DNA of 64,000 nucleotides from Gonapodya prolifera JEL478 (taxonomy: Eukaryota; Monoblepharomycota; Monoblepharidomycetes; Monoblepharidales; Gonapodyaceae). Made by a program: the position numbers and the translations under genes. A model generated the notes under the pieces. The model made no database searches, was not told the DNA's origin, and was given only the letters and a program-made list of their open reading frames with translations. Below, in pieces: positions 1 through 11,342 of this stretch. The DNA is taken from NCBI GenBank assembly GCA_001574975.1, contig KQ965741.1, positions 1-64,000 on the forward strand, in the 5' to 3' direction. How positions within the stretch are numbered: the stretch's first letter is position 1; each line of letters opens with the position of its first letter.

Positions 1-2
1 GA

Positions 3-143
3 AACACAAACAGCCTCGACGAGCCCCACGCGCCCGCGCTCACCTCAGCGGTCGCAGTCGCCCGAGCCAGTGTCGTCTGCAAGGACTGGAACGACGGCGC
101 GCGGTGGCAGCAATTGCATTTACTGTGCCGCTTGTGCTTGTCT
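3..143 (+). CDS. possible F-box-like fragment at left edge (partial)
   Basis: One plus-strand frame from base 3 to about 143 reads a short helical segment with the pattern ARASVVCKDWNDGARWQQL. This resembles the second half of an F-box (small residue, VCK, W, W-x-x-L), a motif that recruits SCF ubiquitin ligases through Skp1. The upstream part lies outside the window. A stop follows after an SESVR stretch, and a second acidic segment in the same frame (about 145-330) could be a further exon, but I could not define splice sites that join them. The identification rests on one short motif, so it may be a chance resemblance. Confidence 0.3.
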
Positions 144-340
144 GAGTCCGTGCGATGATGTTTCCCGTGCGAACTGGACCCGGACGACGAATGCTTGGAT
201 GGCCGAGGATTGTTTTCCTCGGTTCGAAACGGAGACGACGTCTCAAGTCCAAGCCAAGAGACGGAGGAGCCCAATGAAGCTTTCGATTCGTTGGTCGATG
301 ATTGGGTGTCGTCCGAGGCGAACGAGGCCGTGTGAGACAG

Positions 341-1361
341 AGATTGAACCGATCCGCCTGGGGAGCACGAATGCCCTTGGCAGCAGCCTCTTCCGGCGGA
401 TTTTTTGACGGGTGGGTACGTGGCCTGGAAGGGGCTGTTCCAGTTTGCGGCAGGACTGGCGTACCCTGCAGCAGATCGCGATTCCTTGTTCGGTTTCGGC
501 GGCTTACCGATGTTCATATTCATATTCATTGGCGCGCAGGCACCCTCCACGACTGGGACGAAAAGGACCTGCACGGGAAGTACAACTTGGAGTGGCGCCG
601 ATGCTTGGACAGGTGCGATTTGCTTGCTGCTCTTGTCGGGGTGGGGGGTGTTGAGTGAGGGATCGTGGAAACCTGCGACGGGACATTCTGCGTAGCAGAC
701 GATGGGTGCCGAAATGTTTTCGGTGTGGTTTGCGGGTAGCATTGCCTGAGGAGGAGAATTCGTCGTGAAGTCGTTTCGTCCTAATGGTGAGGACGGTCTC
801 GACCGAGAGCCATCCCTTGCTATTTGATGACTTCGAGATGAAGCGTTCTTCTCCCATGTCTGTCGCCCATGTTGAGATGTCTAAACAATTGAGATATCCG
901 CTGGTGTTTGTAAACCAAATCACTTCTTCCCTTGTATGCAATGCAGCACACTCGCATTCCCACTCCTGTCCTGGTAAAACGACAACGGTGTCGGAGGCTC
1001 AGGCTGCTCCTCAAATTCAGAGATGATGGGTGCAGGTTGGGTTTGCCGAGGGACGAATCGCCTTCGTGTGTACTGTCCCGACATTGCTGTGATCGTGGGG
1101 ATTGACTACTCTTCCTTCGATCAAGCAATTTCAGACTTTCATATGCGGATGTGCGGTTTTGCGTGTTGTCGTTGTGATTTCTGAGACCCGCTGCCTTTCT
1201 GTTTGTCTTCGCCGATCGGATGTGGTGAAAACGAGGATTCGCATTCATTTGTTTCACGCCTTTGGTAACCAAGGCAAAGCTTACATGAAGAGACTCCAAA
1301 TGAAAACAAAGCGTTTCTAACTACATTTAATCCTTAATAGATCTCACAACAAGTTAAACCT
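341..1361. other. no gene resolved
   Basis: This stretch holds only short, mutually overlapping open frames on both strands without a recognisable domain. It may contain the 3' part of the left-edge gene and the 3' flank of the SR factor, which ends at 1362. I see no RNA gene or repeat here. Confidence 0.4.
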
Positions 1362-2997
1362 TCACCTCCGGCTGTCGCGACGGTCTCTGTCCAACCTGTC
1401 GTCCCTCTCTCTGTAGCGACGGTCGTCGTAGTCCCTAGCGCGAAGGCTGCGAACGAAACTTGAATAATTGGCCAGGGATCGAAAACAAGACACCTCCTCA
1501 CCGGTCCCGGCTTCTGCTCCTCGGTCTCTCTGCACTTCGATCCCTGTATCGATCGCGACGGTATTCGTAGTCTCTGTCTCGGTCACGCATTCTAAAAGCG
1601 AAGCCCTAAATAAGAAATAGTTGGGAGACGTAGAGAATTTGGTACTAACCGATCCCTGCTCCTGCTTCTCGGTCCCCTGTCGCTACTCCTGTCACGGTAA
1701 CGGTCTCGACGATATTCGTGGTCCCTATCGCTTCCTCGATAGTCTCTTGTGCTGCGACTCTGGGGCGGCTCGCTGTAGCGAGAACGCATTTCGTTCGCGG
1801 CTGCATTGAGAAAGAGCATTGGTGGATTTGAAAGATAACTCTTCCTATCGTGAAATGTACCCACACTTCCTGTTTCCAATTGCGAACTGCACGACAAGCT
1901 TGGCATCGGCGATGGTAAGATACTCGATCCGGTTGTACGCAGTCTCGGCATCGGCCGTGTCGTAGTATCTGTAGATAGAAACCCGGTAACTTTACCGTGC
2001 AACTGAAACACGGGTGAATATCAGTACTTACCTAAACGAAGGAGTGAATCGGTTTGATATTGGGGTGGCATAATGGCAGGAATTAAACGGTAGATGTGGT
2101 GTTCTTGGGTTAGAAGCTTGCAATATAAGACTCCTCGATTGGCGCTTGGCCTGACAGTGGCCTTGAACTTCCGGCTTGGCACGATGTCCAACTTGTCCAT
2201 CGCAAGCCTGTACGCCCGTAGGCAGTATTCCGTTGTTACGCTTTCCCTGCTTGCCATTCCGTCGCAATCTAACAGGCGCTTGATTTCTTGAGCGCTCGCT
2301 TGTGACTTGTATCGCTCACGCTTGCCATTCCTTGAACTCAAGTGACCAGACGATGCTCTTGCACTTGTCCGCGCAGAAACTCGCGCATTCAACGGAAAAT
2401 CTCGCGAAATATGTCACTTGAACTCATGAGTGTGATGCGTACTGGACATAAGCGAAACCTAATGGTAAAGTTTCGTTAGTTTGCGATTTGGAGAGGCTTG
2501 ATCGGTGAGACTAACCTCGATTCTTCCCCGTGTAGTAGTCTAAGAAACGAAGTAGGTCGAAGGGTTTGAGGTTTGGAATTTGAGGGAAGGAGAGGTTAGA
2601 CTCAAAAGTTGATTTGAATGCCACATTCGACCTCGTGCGTCGAAACACCACAGTTGTTCGTTGGATTTGACGTAACTCACCTTTAGGAATATAGACATCT
2701 CTCACGCGGCCGTACTTCTCGAAAACTTTGAGAAGATCTTCCCGCCTAGTCATTTCAATTTGTTCAGACACAGTGTAACCTTCAGCGGAACACCTCAAGC
2801 CTCTGTTAGCCTGGCACAAACCTGACAGCGTCTGTGATACCCTTTATGTGGAGCGAGGTGCGGCCGTCGTCGCTCTTTCCAGCGTCGCCACCCTCCCGAC
2901 CGCTGTTATCCCGCAACTCCTTCTTCTCGTCCGTTGCGCCAGTGGCTGCCTCGACTTTGTCAGCTTCGACTTTTTCGATCCCATTTTCTGCCGTCAT
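1362..2997 (-). CDS. SR-type pre-mRNA splicing factor (RRM + RS domain)
   Basis: Eight exons can be joined with GT-AG introns in phase: 2997-2822, 2745-2681, 2539-2516, 2458-2443, 1968-about 1865, 1800-1650, 1591-1502 and 1434-1362. The protein begins with an acidic/Lys leader (MTAENGIEKVEADK). One RRM follows: TSLHIKGITDAV, then FEKYGRVRDVYIPK, DYYTGKNRGFAYVQ (RNP1) and a final strand VVQFAIGNRK. The tail is Arg/Ser/Asp-rich and ends RDRRDSRR. This is the SRSF2-like layout, a nuclear protein that binds exonic RNA and recruits spliceosomal components through its RS tail. The RNP1 motif lies on two consecutive microexons of 24 and 16 nt, and the following intron (2442-1969) is 474 bp, much longer than the others. 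The assembly is by eye but every join keeps the reading frame. Confidence 0.85.
1969..2442 (-). other. long intron (474 bp) inside the SR-factor RRM
   Basis: The donor follows the 16-nt microexon and the acceptor precedes the exon starting YYDTADAE. The other introns of the gene that I could measure are about 55-140 bp. Metazoan and plant SR genes often keep a long intron with a stop-containing poison exon for autoregulation. Whether that happens here cannot be told from sequence alone. Confidence 0.5.
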
Positions 2998-3080
2998 TGT
3001 AGGTTTGTTTGAAAGGAAGTGGGCGAACTGAAGCCGTGCTGGTCACCAAAAACGTGGCACTAATAATAAAACTTATTGTA

Positions 3081-3291
3081 GGGACCTTGCGCAGAATTTC
3101 CTTCAGCAATCTTCACTCATGTAAAAAATAGTTATTCTCCTCCATTAAAGCAGCAGCTTCATCAAGTATACTCTAAACTATTAATTAAAACATATTCGAA
3201 TTTATCCTCATTCCCAAATTTCTCACCCTGCGTCTTGGCAAATCGTTTGACATCAGTGAAAAGTGCTGAATGATATTTTATGCAAGGTCCC
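3081..3291 (+). mobile_element. MITE copy 1 (211 bp, TA target site)
   Basis: A 211-bp AT-rich element with terminal inverted repeats. It begins GGGACCTTGCGCA and ends with the complement, TGCAAGGTCCC. It is flanked on both sides by TA (3079-3080 and 3292-3293), the target-site duplication of Tc1/mariner-class transposons. A second copy of identical length lies inverted at 20896-21106. It has no coding capacity, so it is non-autonomous. It lies between the 5' end of the SR gene and the stop codon of the p31comet-like gene, only 38 bp from that stop. Confidence 0.9.
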
Positions 3292-3329
3292 TAGTATTTA
3301 TTTTATTTCCTTCATTCGCAAAATTCGCA

Positions 3330-4653
3330 TCAGGCGGGTACACCCATAATGCCCTTAAGTACTTGGAACCAGATCCAATTGTCATTCTCATGAGCAGATG
3401 GAAGTTCCACTTCTTCATTGTCAAACTCCGTTGTCTGGCTCAACAGAGTTGATGTGTTGTTAGGTTGGCTTATACCTCGCAAAACAATTTCATAAATGTT
3501 GCCCGACGGAAGAATTTTAGGAGGGGCGCGAGGGCGAGGAGTGAATATTATTGGGGAAACGGAAGCACTCAAGGAAGAACTCTGTTGGTTATTTGTGGCT
3601 GGATCCTGTGATTGAGAGAACGGAGAGGCCGATTCGCGTGGGTGAAGAACAAAAGTATGAAGTCGCGCCGAAGCTGCACCAACAACAATTTTATTTGACC
3701 AGTTTCTCCGCAAGGAAAGAATGTACTCACCGCCTACCCCCACCCCACTTGACATCACCCCCATAGTCCCTCGCAGCACGCGCCGGCTGGCATTCTGCAT
3801 TTCACGTAGACTTTGTGATTTACGTTGTTGGGGATCATCGGGCCGATCATCGGGTGATATTGTGAGATTTTCGAAGCGAATGTACCACCTGGAACCAGAG
3901 TGAGCATGAAAACGCCTATGATGCTTACATTTCCGAAGTACGGAAATGCAAAAGTCGAACTCACAGTTCCTTGGCGGATTGAGGTGTGGATCCAATAGCA
4001 ACAGCGATTTGAGGATATGTTTCGGGCGTTGCAACGAGAGCGGAGATCGCTGTCCGCTCTCGGAAGAATCCCAAGACGGAAGAAAAGTACAGTGGTATTG
4101 CATGGTGAAGAGTGGGCTGTGAAACTTTCAAAAACTTAACATCCGGTTGAAATGAGCGAGCAAAGCCGTAAAAAAAAACGCAAAATAAGAGTCAGTAAAC
4201 CGTTGAGAGAGTGAATATTAGAAAAAATGGAGCTCACCTCTCGTGCCCGTTTGTGGGGATCAAGCTGCACTGGCCTTTTGCGATGAGCGTCATCCCCAGA
4301 TGACTCCGGGAACAATCTGGACTCACGCTGTGCGTCGTCGCGCTCGATCTGGGCGGTCAACTGTTGCAGTGTGCTGAAACGTGGACAAGTTGTTGCAAAC
4401 GACCACCATCGTCGAGAATTCCAACACACCATGGTAACACACCACGCATGAAGGTGAGTTGAGACCAAATTTGTGATGCAATGTGGCAAGCGAGCTCTGG
4501 ACACAAAACCTCATCTAATTCGATGTGAACTTGAATTGGCGTTGCTCCCTTCCGAGCAACCGTTGTGACGGAGCGATTACTTTGAGGATGCAGGGAATCG
4601 TTCTTTGCGAAGATCGGAGGCATCGGATCGCCTGTCGTTGTCGTGACGGACAT
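3330..4653 (-). CDS. p31comet / MAD2L1-binding-protein-like HORMA protein
   Basis: This is a multi-exon gene starting at the ATG at 4653. The N-terminal segment reads IELDEVLCPELACHIASQIW then FMRGVLPCTLQQL after a short intron. This matches the family pattern of an extended strand, a helix and an RGQLP-type turn. A later exon carries AVAIGSTPQSAKEL, like the family's LGGTPxSPKELY. The C-terminus contains NDNWIWFQVLKG, matching the conserved tryptophan-rich safety-belt end (YIWFQ) of p31comet. The known protein is a HORMA-fold adaptor that binds closed MAD2 and delivers it to the TRIP13/Pch2 ATPase, silencing the spindle checkpoint. The alternative is another divergent HORMA protein. Some exon borders in the middle are approximate. 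Confidence 0.65.
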
Positions 4654-4790
4654 GTTGAAATGTGGTTACCCCTTGCCCGCATGAACCCGGCACCCACCCC
4701 TCCTTTCTTCTTTGCATGTGATCGGTAATCATGTATTAATCACAAGCAACAGTACAATCTAACTATCACAGCTATGTACAATCACATTTC

Positions 4791-7700
4791 CTAAATGCCC
4801 CGGAAAACTTCGGCCATTCCCAGCTCCTCTTCCCTTTGTCGTTTCTTGAGCTGCCTCTGCGCAAGACGCTGTTCGTACGTGGTATACCCCTATCAACAGA
4901 TCAATTCAGATGGAATATTGGCGGGGGCAGATGTGATGGCTTAACTCACTGGAATCACTTGGCCCCATCGTTCATCTTGTGGTCTGCTTGGTGGTGTGAA
5001 AGGAGCCGCTTGGGGTCGCCCAGGGCCTTGAACGCCCATTCCCATTCCCATTCCTCCCATCACCCCACCTCCCATTCCGTCCATTCCGAAAGGCATACCC
5101 ATCATCATATCCATTGGACCCATTCCACCCATTGGGCCCATAGGCATCGCTCCCATGGGTCCCATGCCCATTGGACCCATTGGACCCATTGGGCCCATAG
5201 GTCCCATCGGTCCCATCATCCCCATTGGGCCCATCATAGGCCCCATCGGTCCCATCATACGCATCGGCCCCATTGGACCAGCCATTTGACCCATAGGTCC
5301 CATTGGCCCCATGAACGAAGCTCCACCAAAAGCACCGTTAATCGAGATTGGTCGTCCCGGGCCTTGCACAGGGGGTCGTGGGATCATTCCCCCATTAGCA
5401 GCGGGTACAGAGGACTGCGACGGCATGGTTGACGTTGGACGTGCTGCTGTATTGGCGTTGGAAGGGGCCGCGGAAGGAGTTGACTGGGGTGATGTTGTCG
5501 AGGGTACAGCTTTTTCGTTGTTCGCCTCCTTTTGAGACTTCGAATCCTCCAGTTTTGCCTTTTTGGCTGGAGGTTCGCTCGTTCCTCTTTCCGTCCCAGA
5601 AGGAATAGGACTTGGTTTTGCGACAGGAGGAGTCCTCAACTCTCTTTTCAGTTCCACCTCTCCTCGCTCCTTCTTCTCGGCGTAATCTCGGAGGTGACTT
5701 TCAACTGCAGATCTCAATGCGCGATTAGGATGAAGTCGATCTGGCTGCATTGGCTCTTCGGTACAGTTCGGACATGTCAGAGGGGGATCACCATTCAGGA
5801 GTCGATCTCGGATGCCTTCGAATAGATTAGTTACAGCGCTAGCAAACACCAGCTCTCGCCAAACTATCTTACATTCATCACAATAACTCATTCCACAACA
5901 AGGTATAAGAACCGCATCTCGCAACAACTTGTGGCAAAGTGGACATTCCAGCTCTTTCGGAACTGGCGCTTCATCCCAAACAGCCATCCAATCTATCTTT
6001 CCCGCATGTTTCACGGCGGCCTGACGGGAGAATTCAGCTTCGTTGGGCTTGAGGACGACAAACTCCCCTGTTTGCGTGACCATCACGCCACCCTGACCCT
6101 TCGCTGCCGCATCACGATCTTGAACTACCTGGAGAAACGAACGGGGAATCCCGGTCGTCTTCTTGAGAAGTGGTTTGTCGTCGAATGTTTTATCACCAAG
6201 AGTCGGACAATTCGCAATCCAGTGGCCTGTGGGATCCCGATAATTTGCGAGCAGAGAGATAGCAAACGCATTATGTCATCAATCTTGTCATGTCCAAGAA
6301 GAGCGGTGTAGAATTACCTCCTTCACCCCCTTTCTGACCACATCTGTAGCAGATATATGTTTCTGGTGGTGGTCGATCAACGAAGTCATATCCATATCCA
6401 CTGTGAGCTGCGGATTGCGCTGGAGCAAAAGGTGTTGCTGCGGGAGGTCGTCCTGAACCTGCTTGAGAATGTGCCAGAGTCCCGGGAATCCCGGCTGTAG
6501 TCGACGGCGGAGGCCGCGGTCGAAACGAGGGTCGAGAGCTGATAACAAATTTACGTCTGAAGATCGAAAACAATAAGTCGTTTGTCGAAGCACTTTGAAG
6601 CACTGAAAATGCACATACTTCGCCAAATCCTCCTCGGTCGCCGCCCATTGTTGTTCACTTTGCCTAAAAAACGCTGCCACGTCGTCGTCGCCATCCTCAG
6701 CTCCACCTTCCATTCCTTGCAAGGCAGACTCTGATATTTCTTCTGGGTGAACACCGTTGGAATTTGAGCCAATGCCGGGAAGCCCTAATCCGGGAAGCTC
6801 GCCCACTGTTCCTTCTCCTGAAGTGTTCGGTTTGCGGGTATCCTGAGTTGGCGTGGGAGTGGCACCCCTCTCCCTTCCAGGACTCTGTTTACGCATTGGA
6901 ACGACTCCAATCGCAAGACTACCACCCATTACCGCCTGTAGACCTTCCTTATCGCGAACCGTCCCGCTACTTTCATGAATGTCCTTTTTCCAATCTGGAT
7001 CTCTAGGTGCGCCCGCTCCAGAAGCAGTTGACACTCGCGAACCCCCGCGCAGTTGAGGGCCAGCAGCCGCACCGGCAAGATACTTGTTGAGAGATCCTCG
7101 ACCCTTCCCCTGAGCTGGGGGTTGACGCACTGCGATTACAGAAGTACCTCGAGGAAGGGATTCGGCATCATCGGCGTATTCTGAAACATTGCGGGGACGA
7201 AACGGCAAACCAAAAAGGGCGAAAGAAGGCAAAGTGTGATCAGTATCAGCGAAAAGAGAAAAACAAAACACAAAGCAGCGGTCGATCTGAGACGGAAAGC
7301 GGCGCCGATATGGGTGTGTGAGCCTTTCTGAACGTGCTAGACGAAAGCGTCAACTGATGTCGCGAAGAGGAGTACGTGAATGGTGGACACGAACGGAGTG
7401 CGCGATTTGCGTGCGTTGCCCAAGAAGGAAGCAATGCATCGTCGGTTGGAGGACGCCGGCAGAAGCGATTGTAAATTGTCCGAGTCCATTCCTGCCACAT
7501 CAATCCATCAATTCTACCACGGTAGGAAATGTTTGTTGACGAAGTAATGTCCGCAATGTTTCTGATCCAGGAGCTGGAAAGGAAGTTCCCAAACACAGAA
7601 ATAAACAAAACGGGGATAGATTCGAACGCACGCCCCAAAAGTGGGAGGCTCGATGCGAATACATGCGTGCGAAGAACTAGTCTAAAGGGTCTGTACATGG

Positions 7701-8281
7701 TGGTAATGTCCTTTGTCTTCAACCAGAGCTTCAAACACCACTGGATGACGATAAAGTGATTGAAGTTTCGGAATTCGAGAGATGGCGACCGTGGCGTGCC
7801 ACGCAGTTGCCCGTATCCCATCACTCCAGACCGATGCAGGAGAGGCGCGACCATCAGCGAGAGAAAACTTTTGGTGGTTGCATCGAAATGGAATCTGTCC
7901 GATTGCTAGCCCGTTGGGATGGCCATCACAGTGTCCCAAATGAATACGCCTCCATTCATAATAGCGTCAATGTCAGATTGGGTGGTGTCCTCTGATATGT
8001 ATGGGCACGCCCAAGCGCTGAGTGCTCGTTTCGTGTGGCGAAATCACCGCACCCATGATCGGACGCTCCTCTTTCGCAATATGGTATGCGGCCTTGAGTG
8101 AGAGTCACGTTAGCTTACCTTGCTCGGTGTGAGCGTTGTAAATGACCAAATCAAAGTCCCCCTTGAGCTTTGCCTTCAGGGCAATCTCCTTCTTGACGTC
8201 GAAGACTGGCAGAGATGTTCCATCGAAAGTAAGCGCAGAGTATCCCGTTTCACTCTTGAACTTGTAGTGGATCACCGACAT
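4791..8281 (-). CDS. MPE1: MPE1/RBBP6 cleavage-and-polyadenylation factor subunit (DWNN, zinc knuckle, RING)
   Basis: Exon 1 (8281-8119) encodes the ubiquitin-like DWNN domain, starting MSVIHYKFKSETGYSALTFD. After a 938-bp intron the domain ends with EYADDAESLPRGTSVIAVR. A CCHC zinc knuckle follows (CYRCGQKG...GHWIANC), then the conserved KKTTGIPRSF segment and a RING-type finger (CPLC...CCGMSYCDEC...CPNC). The RING is interrupted by a 57-bp intron at 5872-5816. The tail is disordered and Met-Gly-Pro-rich. In the sequence the order and spacing are exactly those of yeast Mpe1 and human RBBP6, which act in mRNA 3'-end cleavage and polyadenylation in the nucleus. A short last exon (ending at 4791, EVFRGI) follows a donor GTGAGTTAA that would itself give an in-frame stop if unspliced. 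Confidence 0.93.
5090..5315 (-). repeat. Met-Gly-Pro-rich tandem repeat in MPE1
   Basis: On the plus strand this appears as degenerate GGNCCCATN units. On the coding strand it gives runs of MGPMGP interspersed with MM and GG. It is a low-complexity coding repeat in the disordered C-terminal tail of MPE1, not a CRISPR array or satellite, because unit spacing is 9 nt and stays in frame. Confidence 0.9.
7181..8118 (-). other. 938-bp first intron of MPE1
   Basis: The donor (AAG|GTAAGC) ends the DWNN exon after HTEQ and the acceptor (TTTCAG) precedes EYADDAES. The joined codon restores the continuous domain. The intron is roughly ten times longer than typical introns in the window. It has open frames on both strands but none that I recognise. 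Confidence 0.75.
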
Positions 8282-8662
8282 GTGGACGTTGTGGGGGGTA
8301 AAACTGCAAGCACAAATGGGTGAACTTCCGTCGAGATTACCCGGCCATGAAAAAGGAAGACCTTTTTCTTCCAGCTACCTGACTTTTCGAAATCAACTGA
8401 AAACGGGTACAATATATAGTAATCTTGTAACTTTTAGAATATAGAGCGAATTGACAGACATTGGGGAATGAAATGTCTTTGTCTTGAATCCCTCAGCGTC
8501 AATTCGGACTCTTGGAAAGTCAACGTAAGTCCACCAAAACGAAAAAATCCCACAATTTCCACAGCGAATGGGGGAAGAAAGACGTCCCCAACGACAACTC
8601 TAACGTTGTGTGCATCCAACAGTTTCGGTCGTTCAAGTCAAATCATCCTTCGAGTCCAATCA
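8282..8662. other. intergenic, MPE1 upstream region
   Basis: This interval lies between the MPE1 start and the 3' end of the next minus-strand gene. It should hold the MPE1 promoter and the upstream gene's polyadenylation region. An AT-rich patch around 8410-8450 is the only visible compositional feature. Confidence 0.4.
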
Positions 8663-11342
8663 CTACACTTCAACAGCAACCTGTTCCTTCTCACCCATCT
8701 CTGCCTCAGTCCTTACATCAATAGCCGAGTCGTTCGAGGCTTCATCGATCCTCGGGTGCATGTCCTCCTCTACTCTGTCACGGCCGGTTGCATCCTCATG
8801 GTCGGCATCAGCGTCATCTATCTCCACACTGACCACAATTTGCTCTGGTCCATGAGTAGGTTTGTAGACAACCTTCCCTTCTTGAGCTTCAATGTGTCCA
8901 TCTCTCCCACTTTCCTTGTCGAGATCAGCATCCCGCCCTTGCACGGTGTTTCTCCCCTCGTCGCCAGCGCCATCTTCCTCTCCGAGTCCAAGTTTGCCCG
9001 CCTCGAGCCCTCCTAAGCTCGGGCTTCTCCTCACACCGCCTCCAACTCCGTTGGTTCCCACACCAGGTCCACCTTTGGCTTTGTTTCTTTCAATCCGAGT
9101 TAGGAGTTTATCCCACTTTTTCGCCAGGATCGGCGCTGCTGCTGTTGCCGGGGCTGGTTCACCACCCACTACAGTGGCTGGGACTTCGGCGATACGTACG
9201 GACTTGAGTGAAGGAGACCTCGCGACAGTTGTGTCTGGTGGCACTCCAGTTGCCACACCTGAATCAATGGTTGGTGAGGAAGGTGGTGGGTCTGGTCACC
9301 ATACAAAGAGACCGGGATTGGAAATCTGAGCCTACGGGAGAGTCCGGTTCTCATAACGCACCTCTCCTCACAACTCCTCCGGCACCCGAATCAACTCCGA
9401 CTCTCCCTCCCCCACTCCAACCCGAACTCCTCCGTCTGTGGAGACTCCCAGCCCCCGAGCCGCTAACTGCTCTCCTCGCTGCCGTCTCGGCCAATCGTGC
9501 TTCCAGACTCCTCACCGTCGCAGCGGAGGCGTGGTTTGCACCGTGCCCGCCTCCACTGGGGATTGAGGGTGTGGGTGGAGGTGGGTTGGGAACCCGTGTA
9601 GGTGTCGAAACTGGGGACATCGATCGGGGAGGAGGCGTGTGTGGCCTATTATTCCAATGTGAGGACGTTCGCACATAGAAAGGTAAAAAGGACGTGCGGG
9701 ATACTAACCTATCCCCCGCGACCCTTCTCGCTAACTCCTTCACCCTCTCGATACCTTCCCTCGCCTCACGCCTTGCTCTGTCCACCTTCTGTCTTGTCTG
9801 CCTGATTTCAATGGTCTCTTTCTCAACCTCCCCAGGCAGCCCGGCCAGCGTGGTTGCCAGTGATTCCAGAGCAACGGGTTTGGGTCGCGGGGGAGGTGGA
9901 GGTGGAGGTTCGGAGGGATCCGCGGGAGTGGCCCGGCCCCCACTGGGACGGGACGTGGAGGCGATATGGGTGCGCCGGCAGTGTGCAGCGATACGGTCAA
10001 GTTGGCGAATTCGAGCATCACGGGACTAGTAGAGTTGGGCCCGCGGAAATGGTGGGGGTCGATTAATGGGGTTGGGGTTAGGAGTGGGGGTCACTAAAGC
10101 TTTCTTATCGACTCCTTCCATCAAAGCCAGTAACACTTGTAACTCCGCAAAAGTCGAAGCCTAACGTGTTTTCGCGACCCAGCGTATCTCCTTAAACTCA
10201 CCTCGATTTCCTCCCTCAGCTTCTTCACCATCTCAGCTTCCTTCTCCGCTCTCGCCTTCCACTCCTCTGCCTTCCTCCTTGCTTCTTCCCAGCCTCTTCG
10301 CGCCTCATCCAAATCTTCCTGCATCCGATGAGCCTCCACCTCAGCACGCATGTGGCCGAAGGGGGGCATGGCTAGACCGAGAGACATTGGGAATCCTACA
10401 GAGGCTCGGCGGACGGAAGGAGATGATGTGGTCGCGGATGGGTGAGTGGGAACGGAGCCATTGCCGGAGGATTGCGACGGTGAAGTCGAGTGATGATAAG
10501 AATCCTAAAACACACAGTCCAAACATGTGAGCGAGATTTTGTTACAACCAAATTGTCCGTTGACCCCGAATCAGAAGATGTTGCATGGTCGCCTTTATAA
10601 CTTCCTGGGAGCCAGACCAGCATCCTATCTAACTTACCTCACTCTTCCAGCCGTTGCTTTGCGACGGAGACTGCATGTGTTGTCCCATCCCTCCAGCAGG
10701 AATGTTGGGTAGTTTTGGTGGTTGGAAGGATCCCGACCTGCGATCCTCCTGTGCCGCCTGGGCTGCTTCGAGATCACCGTGGTATCCATCGTCTGTTGCC
10801 ATTGTTTCCGAACGCCATATCGCCCTGCCCGATGTCGGACTAGAAGGAGTGTCATGAGCAGCTCGGCCGTTTTGCATAGTACGGTGTCCGTTCTGTAGCA
10901 TGGGAGAGTCTACATGCTTGCGTGGTGTAGGTGCGTCCAAGGAGTGTCCGGAATTGTCCAGATCGTTGAGCGACCACCCATTGAGCTGCGATCCTGTTCG
11001 ACTTTTGAGTCGCGGAGAACTCGGAGGCTCTGAATCGATCCCAGGTGAGTGGGGTCTCTGATACGAGTCCACATCTTCTCTCGCCACGCTTTTCGTTCTC
11101 GAACGTGCTCGCGCGTGTGCTGCAGACTGAGCAGCGAGGAATGCATCCGCCATCGGACCTCCACCGCCGTTTGCTCCCCCACCTCCACCGGCCCCGCCTC
11201 CTGCAGCTAGCCCATTGGTTCCTCTGTGATTTTGTGGCACCTGACCTTGCTGCCTGTACTGAGGAACCTGCGGTTGTTCTGGTGCACTACGCCACTGGTT
11301 CCACATGGAGGTCAACCCTCCAAGCAAGTTGTTCTGAGACAT
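8663..11342 (-). CDS. hypothetical coiled-coil, Pro/Ser-rich protein
   Basis: The ATG at 11342 opens an exon reading MSQNNLLGGLTSMWNQW, followed by Gly-rich and Ser/Pro-rich disordered sequence to about 10637. Later exons carry a strongly charged heptad region (about 10350-10195, with EDLDEARRGWEEARRKAEEW) and a second helix (DRARREAREGIERVKELARR, near 9780). After more Pro-rich linker comes a segment with KKWDKLLTRIERNKAK. The acidic C-terminus ends EKEQVAVEV at 8663. At least five exons are implied. I do not recognise the family. The composition suggests a scaffold or polarity/trafficking adaptor with coiled-coil dimerisation, but no catalytic domain is visible. Exon borders are approximate. 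Confidence 0.6.

Noticed and set aside
820-1299. 159-codon minus-strand open frame
   Set aside because: No domain, no compositional bias and no start context; it overlaps equally long frames on the other strand.
5058-5315. CRISPR-like regular repeats
   Set aside because: The 9-nt units are degenerate, contiguous and in frame with MPE1; there are no spacers and the genome is eukaryotic.
4836-5432. His/Ser-rich plus-strand open frame
   Set aside because: It is the antisense reading of the MPE1 Met-Gly-Pro repeat.
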